Assembly (NCBI RefSeq): GCF_026262505.1 | Contig: NC_067208.1 | Location: 15,385,962-15,449,961 of the forward strand | Direction: 5' to 3' | Length of the DNA stretch: 64,000 nucleotides | Source of the DNA: Trichomonas vaginalis G3 | Lineage: Eukaryota > Parabasalia > Trichomonadida > Trichomonadidae | Position numbers and translations under genes: made by a program | The notes under the pieces: model-generated | What the model saw: the letters and a program-made list of their open reading frames with translations, nothing else | What the model was told of the DNA's origin: nothing | Databases searched by the model: none | In this document: positions 45,402 through 53,930 of the stretch, in pieces | Numbering within the stretch: position 1 is the stretch's first letter | How the letters are laid out: every line of letters starts with the position of its first letter

Positions 45402-46340
45402 TTATAAGCGTTTTACATGAATTGTACGATGTATATTTGAAATCCTAAACAATTTCGTAGCTTCTATTTCTTCTGTCAGTATGTCAAAAGTTTTAACTAT
45501 GCCGAAGGTTTCTTTATACTTCTTCTTGACGTCAGATAATAGGAAATCGTCAGCAGTTGGATAGTTTTTGTTCAGAAATTCTAACATGTTCATTTTATCT
45601 TCTGCTGGCTTTTCTGCTTCTTTCTTTAAGTCTGCATAGTCGTTTCTCATTCTTTCTATCTCTTTGACGGAGTAGTTATATTTCCTAATTGCTGCTTTAC
45701 ATTTAGAACATTGCGGGTTCATTTTTGCGTTATATTCTGAAACCTTACCTGCTAAAACAACTAAGGCGTCAATGGTTTTCTTTAACTCAAAAGCTGCTGG
45801 TTTTATCTGTTCATTCCATACCTTACCTCTTCTATCTTTATCTCTTATCTGCCATACACATTCTGCAACTAACGAAACAAAGTTGTCGTATGTCTTAAAT
45901 TCTTCAGATTTATATATGTCAGAAACATTCTTATATACCATATCGCAATCTTTGTCCATAACTTTATGGTTGCAATGAAAACCAAGGAATTCATAGTTTA
46001 CCTTTCGTATGAACTTCTTTATTTCTACTGAGTCAGTTGGTTTCACTTCAATTTCGTCAAATTCAGGAATAGTGAGTTTTTGTTGTTGGATTTCAGGTAG
46101 TTTAGGTAAATGGTCAATAATGTCCTGCATTTCATAAAGATACTGTTCATTTTCTTCATCTTTCGCACTACAGTCTAAATTACTTGTTAACAGTTCTTGC
46201 TTTATCTTCTGGATTTTTGTTTCGAAAGTATATGAAGAAGGAATGAAGCTTTTCATTTCTACCAACATAGATGTTGGATTCATGACTAACGAGTTTGGTG
46301 CTGTTGTTTGAATTGTTGTTGTGCCGATTGTTGAAATCAT
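45402..46340 (-). CDS. Unknown 313-aa protein with a CxxC pair, element B
   Basis: The ATG at 46340 gives MISTIGTTTIQTTAPNSLVM and is preceded by TTTTATTTTGTATGTAAAGA, as at the KilA-N gene, so I prefer it to a longer non-ATG frame. The middle is acidic and helical. PQCSKCKAAIRKY (about residue 212) could bind a metal, together with FHCNHK earlier (about residue 115). A coiled coil follows (YSVKEIERMRNDYADLKKEAE). No family was recognised. It is bracketed by the two palindrome-rich blocks, which run in opposite orientations, so the gene with its flanks forms a repeat-bounded cassette. Confidence 0.6.
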   Translation of the reverse strand: MISTIGTTTIQTTAPNSLVMNPTSMLVEMKSFIPSSYTFETKIQKIKQELLTSNLDCSAKDEENEQYLYEMQDIIDHLPKLPEIQQQKLTIPEFDEIEVKPTDSVEIKKFIRKVNYEFLGFHCNHKVMDKDCDMVYKNVSDIYKSEEFKTYDNFVSLVAECVWQIRDKDRRGKVWNEQIKPAAFELKKTIDALVVLAGKVSEYNAKMNPQCSKCKAAIRKYNYSVKEIERMRNDYADLKKEAEKPAEDKMNMLEFLNKNYPTADDFLLSDVKKKYKETFGIVKTFDILTEEIEATKLFRISNIHRTIHVKRL

Positions 46341-46419
46341 ATCTTTACATACAAAATAAAAAAAAATAAATAAAATAAAACTAACTTTATTTTTTATTTC
46401 GGGAAAATTCATGAAAATT

Positions 46420-47540
46420 CGTGAGGGTAGAAATGAGGGTAGAAAAGAGGTTAGATCTAACCATCTACCCGACATTCTCGTCAAATACAAAAAATGACAC
46501 TTTTTCATTAGATAACTGTTATTTTTTGACGAAGTGAAGAGTAACACTTCGTCAAAAAAATCCATGAAATCATATCTTTACATACAAAATAAAAAAAATA
46601 AATAAAATAAAACTAACTTTATTTTTTATTTCGGGAAAATTCATGAAAATTCATGAGGTGAGAAAACAGGTGAGAAAACAGGTGAGATCTCACCACTTCA
46701 CCTAAAATATATTTTTTGGTCATTTACGCTCATTACGATGAAGTCTTGACAAAGCATGTACGTTCATGTTTGACAAAACATGTACGATGAAGTTTCGACA
46801 AAACATGTACGTTCATGTTTGACAAAACATGTACGATGAAGTCTTGACAAAGCATGTACGATGAAATCATGAAAATTCATGAGGTGAGAAAACAGGTGAG
46901 AAAACAGGTGAGATCTCACCACTTCACCTAAACATTATTTTTGTCTGATTTACGCTCATTACGATGAAGAAGTCTTGACAAAACATTTACGTTCATGTTT
47001 GACAAAACATATACGTTCATGTTTGACAAAACATGTACGAAGAAGTTTTGACAAAACATAAACGAAGAAGTTTTGACAAAACATGTACGAAGAAGTCTTG
47101 ACAAAACATGTACGAAGAAGTCTTGACAAAACATGTACGATGAAATCATGAAAATTCATGAGGTGAGAAAACAGGTGAGAAATGAGGTTAGATCTAACCT
47201 TCTACCCTAAACATTCTCGTCAAATACAAAAAAATGAAAAAAATGACACTTTTTCATTATATAACTGTTATTTTTTGACGAAGTGAACATTAACACTTCG
47301 TCAAAAAAATCCCTGAAATCATATCTTTTATACAAAAAAATGACACTTTTTCATTAGATAACTGTTATTTTTTGACGAAGTGAACATTAACACTTCGTCA
47401 AAAAAATCCCTGAAATCATATCTTTTATACAAAAAAATACAAAATAAAACTAATTTTATTTTTTCTATCTTAAGGAAATTCATGAAAATTCAAGAGGTGA
47501 GAAAAGAGGTTAGAAAACGGGTGAGATCTCACCACTTCAC
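46420..47540. repeat. Palindrome-rich intergenic repeats, right block
   Basis: These are inverted relative to the left block. They hold GGTGAGAAAACAGGTGAGATCTCACC and GGTTAGATCTAACC palindromes, runs of TTTTGACAAAACATGTACG(A/T), and CATGAAAATTCATG. In addition, a hairpin TTTTTTGACGAAGTGAA...TTCGTCAAAAAA occurs three times (about 46523, 47274 and 47374), the last two within a tandem duplication of about 100 bases. Frames such as HVLSRLLRTCFVK here are by-products of the repeats. Confidence 0.85.
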
Positions 47541-47762
47541 CTAAAATATATTTTTACTGAATTTAGCAACAAAATGAACGAGGTCAGGATGTATGTTGCT
47601 GAATTCATTCATAACACCCTTTGTAAGCTCATAAAATGCTTGTTTTGAGGTCGAGCCACATTTGGCTCCACCGTATTCTTTCAACCAAAACTCAAGAATT
47701 TTCCGCATGAATTTTGTATAAAAAGCAACCGTCTGAATTCCGGCGGTTGCTATATTCTTCAC
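47541..47762 (-). CDS. Small unknown 73-aa frame, element B
   Basis: It starts MKNIATAGIQTVAFYTKFMR and is helical with FWLKEYGG in the middle. No family was recognised. It lies between two palindrome blocks; a GTTGCTGAATTC-type word occurs near its 3' end, near the 3' end of the next gene and at 44595. It may be a fragment of a larger protein. Confidence 0.35.
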   Translation of the reverse strand: MKNIATAGIQTVAFYTKFMRKILEFWLKEYGGAKCGSTSKQAFYELTKGVMNEFSNIHPDLVHFVAKFSKNIF

Positions 47763-47849
47763 AAAACATTTACGTTTAGTTTACGAAGAAGTCATGAAAA
47801 TTCAAGAGGGTGAGAAAACAGGTGAGAAAAGAGGTTAGATCTCACCTCT

Positions 47850-48191
47850 TCACCTAAACATTATTTTTGCTGAATTCAGCAACAACTTTCTCTCAATTGG
47901 AGCTGTGGCATACTCTTTGCGTAAGCGGTTCAGACCTTCTTCGAACTCTTGGTCTCTCTTCGATTTGGATTGAGATTGGAATTGCTGGGGTGGAGCTTGC
48001 TGGAACATCCAAGGGTTGGGGCAGTAAGGCATAGGCTGAGGAGGGTAGTTCGGGAAGCCTTGTAGTGGGTAGTAACCTTGAGGTGGAAATTGGTAGTAAT
48101 TCGGAGGTACTTGCTGGAACTGAGGTGCAGGGGCTGGTGCTTTAGGTTCCTCTGGTTTGGGAATGGACTGGGTTGGTGGGACGTGGGACAT
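47850..48191 (-). CDS. Pro/Gln/Tyr-rich small protein, element B
   Basis: 113 aa starting MSHVPPTQSIPKPEEPKAPA. Residues about 15-70 are extremely rich in Pro, Gln and Tyr (YQFPPQGYYPLQGFPNYPP); the C-terminal 40 residues are charged and helical (RDQEFEEGLNRLRKEYA). Such disordered proteins are common among virion or virus-factory proteins, but no homologue is recognised. The frame is open. Confidence 0.5.
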   Translation of the reverse strand: MSHVPPTQSIPKPEEPKAPAPAPQFQQVPPNYYQFPPQGYYPLQGFPNYPPQPMPYCPNPWMFQQAPPQQFQSQSKSKRDQEFEEGLNRLRKEYATAPIERKLLLNSAKIMFR

Positions 48192-48236
48192 TCGTTTGTG
48201 GCTTAACCGTCAGACCACCAACGATAAAAATCTCTG

Positions 48237-48597
48237 CTACTAGCAGTACTGCTACTGACAGTAGCAGTACTTTTACTGACAGTAGCAGTACTTTTTCTGA
48301 CAGTAGCAGTACTTTTACTGACAGTAGCAGTACTTTTTCTGACAGTAGCAGTACTTTTACTGACAGTAGCAGTACTTTTACTGACAGTAGCAGTACTTTA
48401 TCGTCGAAAACCCTCTCAAATTTTCCTTTTTACTGACAGTAGCAGTACTTTTACTGACAGTAGCAGTACTTTTACTGACAGTAGCAGTACTTTTACTGAC
48501 AGTAGCAGTACTTTTACTGACAGTAGCAGTACTTTTACTGACAGTAGCAGTACTTTTACTGACAGTAGCAGTACTTTTACTGACAGTAGCAATGGTC
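48237..48597. repeat. 21-bp minisatellite with a palindromic core
   Basis: The unit ACTGACAGTAGCAGTACTTTT is repeated about sixteen times with very few changes, interrupted once at about 48401-48430. CTGCTACTGACAGTAGCAG within it is a near-perfect palindrome. Because 21 is a multiple of three, long frames (SSSTFTD heptads) appear on both strands, but no start or conserved domain supports a protein. Confidence 0.9.
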
Positions 48598-48639
48598 GAG
48601 GTCGAACCTACCGACGAAGCAATTTACCTAATTTAAATT

Positions 48640-48957
48640 AACGAGCTTGTTAAAGACTTCCTCAGGCAGAATGTAAAAGGCAAGCTTGTTAACGGTTGGT
48701 TGTCTGGAAGAGGTGCGCTGAAAATCGAAATTGAAACCGGAATTCCAATTGAGGTACCAGACGGGACAGCCTACGACGACATAAAGGACGCCAAAAGAGA
48801 AGCTCTTCTCAAGTTCTTTGCCAAGCGTCCTTGGATACAACTTCCAAACAGAGAGAGTCCAATTCCACGAATTATACAAATTCTCAAGGGTCTCCTTCAC
48901 TACTCTGGTCAGCCGTTCTACATAACCTGTGAAGGCGACATCCAACCAGTTCAGTAA
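48640..48957 (+). pseudogene. Unknown coding remnant after the minisatellite
   Basis: An open frame of about 105 codons without an ATG reads ELVKDFLRQNVKGKLVNGWL, then GALKIEIETGIPIEVPDGTA and ends FYITCEGDIQPVQ. Composition is clearly protein-like and its base composition is less AT-rich than its neighbours. No family was recognised. The minisatellite lies directly upstream. Treated as a broken gene of element B. Confidence 0.45.
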
Positions 48958-49044
48958 ACATCTCATTTTAACTCACTTTTTTTATGTTTTTTGTGAAAGT
49001 GTCAAAAATAAATTGTTTTCATGAGTTTTCTACGATGTTAGAAA

Positions 49045-49095
49045 AGTGGTTAGGAAAACGTGTTAGATCTAACATGCTAACAAAACATTATTTTT
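49045..49095. repeat. TGTTAGATCTAACA palindrome, third variant
   Basis: TGTTAGATCTAACATG lies in a context of GTTAGAAAAGTGGTTAGGAAAACG to its left. The centre AGATCT is the same as in the GGTGAGATCTCACC and GGTTAGATCTAACC sites, but both arms differ in step. Confidence 0.7.
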
Positions 49096-49106
49096 TCAAT
49101 ACTTTT

Positions 49107-49952
49107 TCAGCACTTTTCCGTAGTTATATATGAAGACAATTCGAGATAAAAGTCATAGTACAATGGAATAATATGTTGCACACCATTTGTTGTGAACCAA
49201 ACTTGAAAGTCAGAGAAACTGTTACTAGGTGGTTCGTAGAATTTAGAAGCAAAGTCATAAAAGTCCTTAACCAATACATAGAAAACTATGTTGCTTGAAC
49301 TGAAACTTGCATGACACATAACATTTTGAGGGTCAAACACGTTTCTATAAACTGTCAAATCTGCTGGTGGAAGTATAAATTAAATGGACCATCTGGTGGG
49401 TAATGGTTCGTTCTGTTTAGTAACCGAAGAAATTGTGCCCAAGAACGTTTGTCTACTTTCCAAAATAAAAACTCTGTATCTCTTGGAGGGTTAATTTCAA
49501 TCTTTTGAAATGAAACGGTGGAGTTCATCTTGTCATATTCTAGTTTCAGTAGTATGTTCCATTTAGTAAAGAGTCGTATTTTTCTTGAAATTCCCAATAA
49601 TATTTGTTCATTTGAGTTTGAAAGTCATTTAGAGATTCTCAAGACTTTCGTCTGAACGAACTGTAAAGATTCTCATTTCATCAAATTTGTCTATTAGACC
49701 ATCAGAACCTTTATACTGCCCATGAAAATATACTGCGAACATAAATGCGTTAGTTCTATTTTGAAAACAAAACTCTTCTAAATGCTATTGCCTTTGCATC
49801 TGAAGGACTTTGAAGCCAACGAATTGGATAGTCAAACCTGTATGCTCGGGATGAATTTCTTCATCTGAAATAGTCCTACCAGCATTTGTAAAGATATAGT
49901 CTAACGGTTTTGTATCTGCTACTTTTGTTCTTTGTTTTTCAACCTGAAGCAT
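49107..49952 (-). pseudogene. Paralogue of the 53931 structural-type gene
   Basis: The start MLQVEKQRTKVADTKPLDYI at 49952 follows TATTTTACATATATTAAATG. Its stretches match the gene at 53931 (MLSIEKENSRVATTKPLDEL): here SFSDFQVWFTTNGVQHIIPL and FYLELS against SISDFQVWFTTDGRKRIIPL and FYLELS there. Both are beta-rich and may be virion proteins. This copy is more eroded and on the opposite strand. Confidence 0.55.
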
Positions 49953-50104
49953 TTAATATATGTAAAATATATTGTTTTAAAATGGTATGCCATTTCATAT
50001 TTCTCATCTAACAAACAAGTTTCCCAACGGTCTTCTCCAACAAACTCAGCGTACATTTCAAATAAAAATTTAAAATGTCACTTTTTTGAAAAAACGTTTT
50101 TATT

Positions 50105-50349
50105 TCATGCAATGTTTAACACATCGAAAGGCATGTCCATAAGACGTTCTTCTTCTAACCTCTCTAGTCTGTTTGGATAATTGGCACGTGCTGTTTCCAA
50201 ATCCATTTCGTAGCGAAGACCAGACAATTTGTCATAGACTTTTATGGGTCTCCCTTCCTATATTTAAACTTCTTCGAAACTCTCCAACCATATCTTTGTA
50301 ACTCTGCTTTTATTCTAGCAGACTTTCTATCCATTCTATATGGGGGCAT
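50105..50349 (-). pseudogene. Small basic gene remnant (about 80 codons)
   Basis: It starts MPPYRMDRKSARIKAELQRY after TTTTTATAAAAATG and ends with RLEERLMDMPFDVLN-like sequence. It is basic at the front and acidic near the end. No family was recognised. It was found from its start signal rather than from a long frame; slightly broken. Confidence 0.4.
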
Positions 50350-50380
50350 TTTTATAAAAATAAAAAAATATTTTTTTTCT

Positions 50381-50605
50381 TTACTTTACATAACCACCTG
50401 CTGCCATAAGTCTTTGACGCCAACCCATACCAGCTAATGAAGGTTGACTTGGTTTAGTTTGGAAACTAAACTTTGGTTTTGGTTTATCTTCAGTTTTTGG
50501 TTTTTCTTCTTCTATCGGTTTTTCGTCACTTTTCGGTTCCTCTGACTTTACTTCACTTGCAGGAACAGTTGTGTCGTCAACATCTTCATAAATATCATAT
50601 GCCAT
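50381..50605 (-). CDS. Small Lys/Glu/Pro-rich protein, 74 aa
   Basis: MAYDIYEDVDDTTVPASEVK begins a whole frame. The middle is Glu/Lys/Pro-rich (EEEKPKTEDKPKPKFSF) and the end is SLAGMGWRQRLMAAGGYVK. Disordered with a short conserved-looking C-terminus. Its start overlaps the end of the gene upstream. Unknown function. Confidence 0.5.
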   Translation of the reverse strand: MAYDIYEDVDDTTVPASEVKSEEPKSDEKPIEEEKPKTEDKPKPKFSFQTKPSQPSLAGMGWRQRLMAAGGYVK

Positions 50606-50962
50606 TTGTTTTTGTTTCCTTTCAACTTTTTGTGTTTGTTGTAAAGTTTAGAATATTTCGACTCTAAGTCAATGAGATGTTCTATAATGAACTGTTGGTC
50701 AGTGAAGTAAACTTTCCATCTGTTGTCTCGAAAGCTCCTTCAGACTTCAATATTTTATTTGTGAGAGTCTGTTTCTTTTTTGAGATACTAGCCGTTCCAT
50801 TTTTATGAAAAGTGACTTTGTAGTTAGGGTTTGTATTTCCAGACCTGGCACTTTCTATTATTGAATTTTTCTCTTCATCTGTAAGTTCTTTGACAGGTTT
50901 GACAATGGTTCTGAACTTTTTGTTTGTGGTGTCAAATCTACCGTTTCAACTTCTTCGGTCAT
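50606..50962 (-). pseudogene. Unknown small gene remnant (about 120 codons)
   Basis: From the ATG at 50962 (MTEEVETVDLTP) come stretches ELTDEEKNSIIESARSGNTN, then NYKVTFHKNGTASISKKKQT and a charged helical end LESKYSKLYNKHKKLKGN. It is preceded by TTTTTTACTGAGATGAA, the same leader as the gene at 51136. Unknown family; broken. Confidence 0.4.
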
Positions 50963-50997
50963 TTCATCTCAGTAAAAAATTTTAGTTTGTTTTGTTT

Positions 50998-51136
50998 TCA
51001 ACTGGTTTGTTTAGGTTTTTTAAGTCGGTCTAAAACTTCCTGAGGTATAGGAAGAACTTGACAAACACGTTGTGTAAACTGCTGGAAGCCGACAAATCCA
51101 TCTTGAACCCATTTGTCTCAATGCTGTATTGTTCAT
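50998..51136 (-). pseudogene. Very small gene remnant
   Basis: From the ATG at 51136 (MNNTALRQ) the strand also shows DGFVGFQQFTQRVCQVLPIP and ends RLKKPKQTS. The leader TTTTTTACTGAGATGAA is identical to that of the next gene downstream. Unknown; slightly broken. Confidence 0.3.
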
Positions 51137-51197
51137 TTCATCTCAGTAAAAAACTTTACATTCCCCACGTTTGAGGCGGTTGAGGTTGGTTATATGT

Positions 51198-51557
51198 TTA
51201 CCCATTGTTGTGCATGGTTATATCCTCTGTTAAAGAATCTTTCACCTTGGTCCATATAGGTCCTGCTTGGTTATAGTAGTCATTTGCTTTGTTATAATAG
51301 TTTCCTGCTTGTCTTCCTACATTGTCCATCCATCCTTGAACTTTTCCTCTTGTTTCAGGATTTGGAATAAGATTTGTTGCATCTCGTGCTACATCCCAAC
51401 CTTTCTGTACAGTTTGTATAATAGGTTGTGCTTTCTCTTTCAGTATACCTAATGTACTCAAAATCTTCCTTCCAATTCCAAATGCACCTCTGGCTATTGT
51501 TCCCACTGCGGGTAAAAATCTAGATGCGACTCCTGCTAATGCGCCAAATAAACCCAT
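51198..51557 (-). CDS. MG-start amphipathic small protein, 119 aa (virion-type)
   Basis: MGLFGALAGVASRFLPAVGT begins a whole frame. Residues 1-45 are glycine-rich and hydrophobic with spaced basic residues, able to form an amphipathic or membrane-inserting helix. The second Gly could be N-myristoylated. The rest is polar with NYYNKANDYYNQAG. The pattern recalls membrane-active minor capsid proteins of the adenovirus pVI/Polinton type, without sequence proof. It is divergent from the integrase, with only 17 bases between start codons. Confidence 0.55.
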   Translation of the reverse strand: MGLFGALAGVASRFLPAVGTIARGAFGIGRKILSTLGILKEKAQPIIQTVQKGWDVARDATNLIPNPETRGKVQGWMDNVGRQAGNYYNKANDYYNQAGPIWTKVKDSLTEDITMHNNG

Positions 51558-51574
51558 TTCTTATAGGGTAAAAA
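51558..51574. promoter_or_regulatory. Shared divergent start region, MG protein and integrase
   Basis: Only 17 bases (TCTTATAGGGTAAAAA) separate the two ATG codons. Toward the minus gene it reads TTTTTTACCCTATAAGAAATG if the overlapping ATG region is included; toward the plus gene TTCTTATAGGGTAAAAAATG. Both fit the element's start signal. Confidence 0.5.
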
Positions 51575-52522
51575 ATGACGAATCCGAACAAGGACCCCTA
51601 TGTTTCTAAAGCGACAAAGAAAGCACTCATGATAAAAATCTTTAGTTCAACACCAAATGCTTGGTTTATGGATATCTTGGAAAACATTCCGAGGTATAGA
51701 GAAGATGGACCTCCATACTGGTTAATATTTGTTGGGTCAAAACACAAGATACTGTGAAGCCATACCATTATGGTCCAAAAATATTTTAGATGTGAAAACT
51801 GCTTTGACAATATTCGTTGACAAATACCATCCAACAAAACTGACATCTGACTGTGAAAGTTCTTTCAAATCAGATGATATTAAAAAACTATCTGCGTTCA
51901 AAAAATGTAAACCAATATTTCATTGTCGACCAAAACCATTCTGCTCTTGGTGTCATTGACGGTTGTATAAAAATGTTAAGACTTAAACCAACCACAAGGT
52001 GGTGAAGCAAATGAAATGTCATATGACGACAAATATAGACACTTCTCCATGGCAAAGATGAGACAAGTTTTAAATATTTACAATAACGTAAACAAAAAGG
52101 TTTGGGAAACCACTCCCCCGAAGAAATGAAAAACAACCCTGACTTAGAAAAGACTATATATTTAATAATTTAGTCAAAAGAGACAAACAAGAAAGAATGC
52201 CGGGCTTCAAACTTCAGAAAGGTGACAAAGTAAAAATAGAAATACTAAACGCGACCCATATGAAAATACTATTGACTATGACAACAATGGGAACCCGATA
52301 GGTACTCACATTCGTGTTCGTAAAAATAGAAGAAAGTATACAAGAGAATATTATGAAGTTTTAGGCAAACATGGCAAAATGTACACACTGCAAGCAGAAG
52401 ATAAAACTACTATTGCCAGACCCCGTTTCAAACTTGTCAAAGTTCAAGGTGGTATACTTTCAAAGACAGTTCCTAACAAATATAAGACAACTCCTGACGA
52501 ATATGCTAAGAAGTTGAAATGA
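51575..52522 (+). pseudogene. RVE-type (Polinton) integrase remnant, element B
   Basis: It starts MTNPNKDPYVSKATKKALMI. Plus-strand stretches then show ILDVKTALTIFVDKYHPTKL with SDCESSF (second-Asp region), HSALGVIDGCIKML (catalytic Glu/helix region), YNNVNKKVWETTPEEMKNNP (the N...K/H...TPEEM motif of Polinton integrases) and a C-terminal beta domain from FKLQKGDKVKI onward. This is the enzyme that would insert the element. Broken by several interruptions. The length is that of the family. Confidence 0.7.
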
Positions 52523-52525
52523 CGA

Positions 52526-53912
52526 CTAAGCATTTCTATACCATGCGTAAACTGTCATGTAAGGTGGCATGTATTCTTTACTTTGTCCCGTTGTATGTGT
52601 ATATCCTGTAACGCGATGTGTATGGTTTCCATCTCCCTGAGTGTTACCCAGAAACAATTTTATGCAAACTGAACGTTGTCTTTAACATCATATCCTTTAC
52701 CTTTTTGTCATTGCTGACCAATCCCAAAAATTTATGCTTATGCCAACCTGCTTGAGATGTACTTAAATCTATGTAGTGACTGTGTGCAGGTAAATTTTCA
52801 CCTGAAATCGTTTTACTTTCCACCTGTTTCCTTTGAAGAGTTTGCACAATACAAAAACCTGTCGACTATTGAGTCCAAGTTCCAAAACCCAGAACTGTTT
52901 CTGGATTTGTTGAGTTCATTGACGTATAAATAGAGCCATATAGGATATAATGTTTGAAGTATTTCTGTCTTTAATGTTTGAAGCTCTGTTTTGTCTGCTT
53001 TCTTGTCTAACATTGCGGGTAGTTCATATGCTTCAAAGTTTCTGGCATGATCTTCGATATTCCTGCAACTGTTATCTAAATTGTTAAGAGTATCTTTTAC
53101 GCTGTACTCGGATTCTCTAAAGGTGCACTTGAACCAAGGTCAAAGTTCAATATTATGTCGTCTGCTGTAAAAGTTGTAAAACTTGTATGTGTATGAGTCT
53201 TATTTGCTTTCTTCTCTAACTCATCGTTAACATAAGTTTTTATCTGCTTTAAGGTCTAAACATCCTGAAACCCATCCTGTATCAGCTTTAGTTTTTAAAA
53301 TCTTCGATGTCCATTCATGATACCATTCAGCCCTTTCTTTAATTTCATTATCTTTTTCATCACCATATTCCTTATCCGCCTTCTTCACTAACACACTAGC
53401 CATAAGTCCCTTATCTACTTATTTTCAAGGCTAACGTTTAAGTCTGTTATTTCAGATATAGAATGTATATGAGTCTTTTTAGAATATTCGTTTTCAGCTC
53501 TTGTCACTTCACTTGACATTTTATTGTCAACATATGTTTTGTCTGCTAGTTCAGGATGAGTATGTTCTTTTGTTGCATAAGCATTGTTAGCTCTTTCTTC
53601 TTCTTTTGCTATTGCATCGTCTACATATTCTTTGTCAGCTTTGTTGTCAACATCTGCCTTCAAAAGAAGTTCATTTATAGGTTTCTCGTTTAAAGTTCCT
53701 TTTGTTGGATTTATACAGACAGTATGGTTCTTATTGTCTTGAAATAGAAACTCATCTGTCATTGGGTTTATTGTCAGTTTTAAGTTTCCTTCTTTCAATG
53801 ACTCAGATATCTTAGAATAGTTTGAAAAGTTTGTTGTGTTCTTATTTAGAGCTTGCACAATGAGTTGTCGGTTGTGTTGTATTTCTCTCATAGACGCTGT
53901 TTCTTTCGACAT
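52526..53912 (-). pseudogene. Fibre-like protein remnant with tail-collar-type end
   Basis: The N-terminal part starts MSKETASMREIQHNRQLIVQ, then shows shaft-like units with KADVDNKADKEYVDDAI, THPELADKTYVDNKMS and KTHIHSISEITDLNVSLENK. Such ADKTYVDNK / HTHxISEITDL units are typical of phage tail and receptor-binding fibres. The extreme C-terminus reads GNHTHRVTGY and then PPYMTVYAWYRNA, as in phage tail-collar proteins. It probably formed a trimeric attachment spike. The length is about 450 codons. Broken in several places. Confidence 0.6.
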
Positions 53913-53930
53913 TTTTATTCTAGATAAAAT
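53913..53930. promoter_or_regulatory. Palindromic divergent promoter, fibre gene and 53931 gene
   Basis: The 18-base spacer TTTTATTCTAGATAAAAT is close to a perfect palindrome centred on CTAG. Each half serves as the T-run/TA-rich start signal of one gene: TTTTTATTCTAGATAAAATATG forward and TATTTTATCTAGAATAAAAATG in reverse. Confidence 0.6.

Noticed and set aside
46928-47159. Two overlapping frames with repeated HVLSRLLRTCFVK segments
   Set aside because: They arise from the TTTTGACAAAACATG repeats and show no independent evidence of coding.
44620-47540. CRISPR-like array
   Set aside because: Repeat words are irregularly spaced, lack unique spacers of constant length, and no cas-type gene is present; the host is a eukaryote.
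48173-48436. Open frame encoding repeated SSSTFTD heptads
   Set aside because: It is a by-product of the 21-base minisatellite, which leaves frames open on both strands; no start context or flanking domain supports it.
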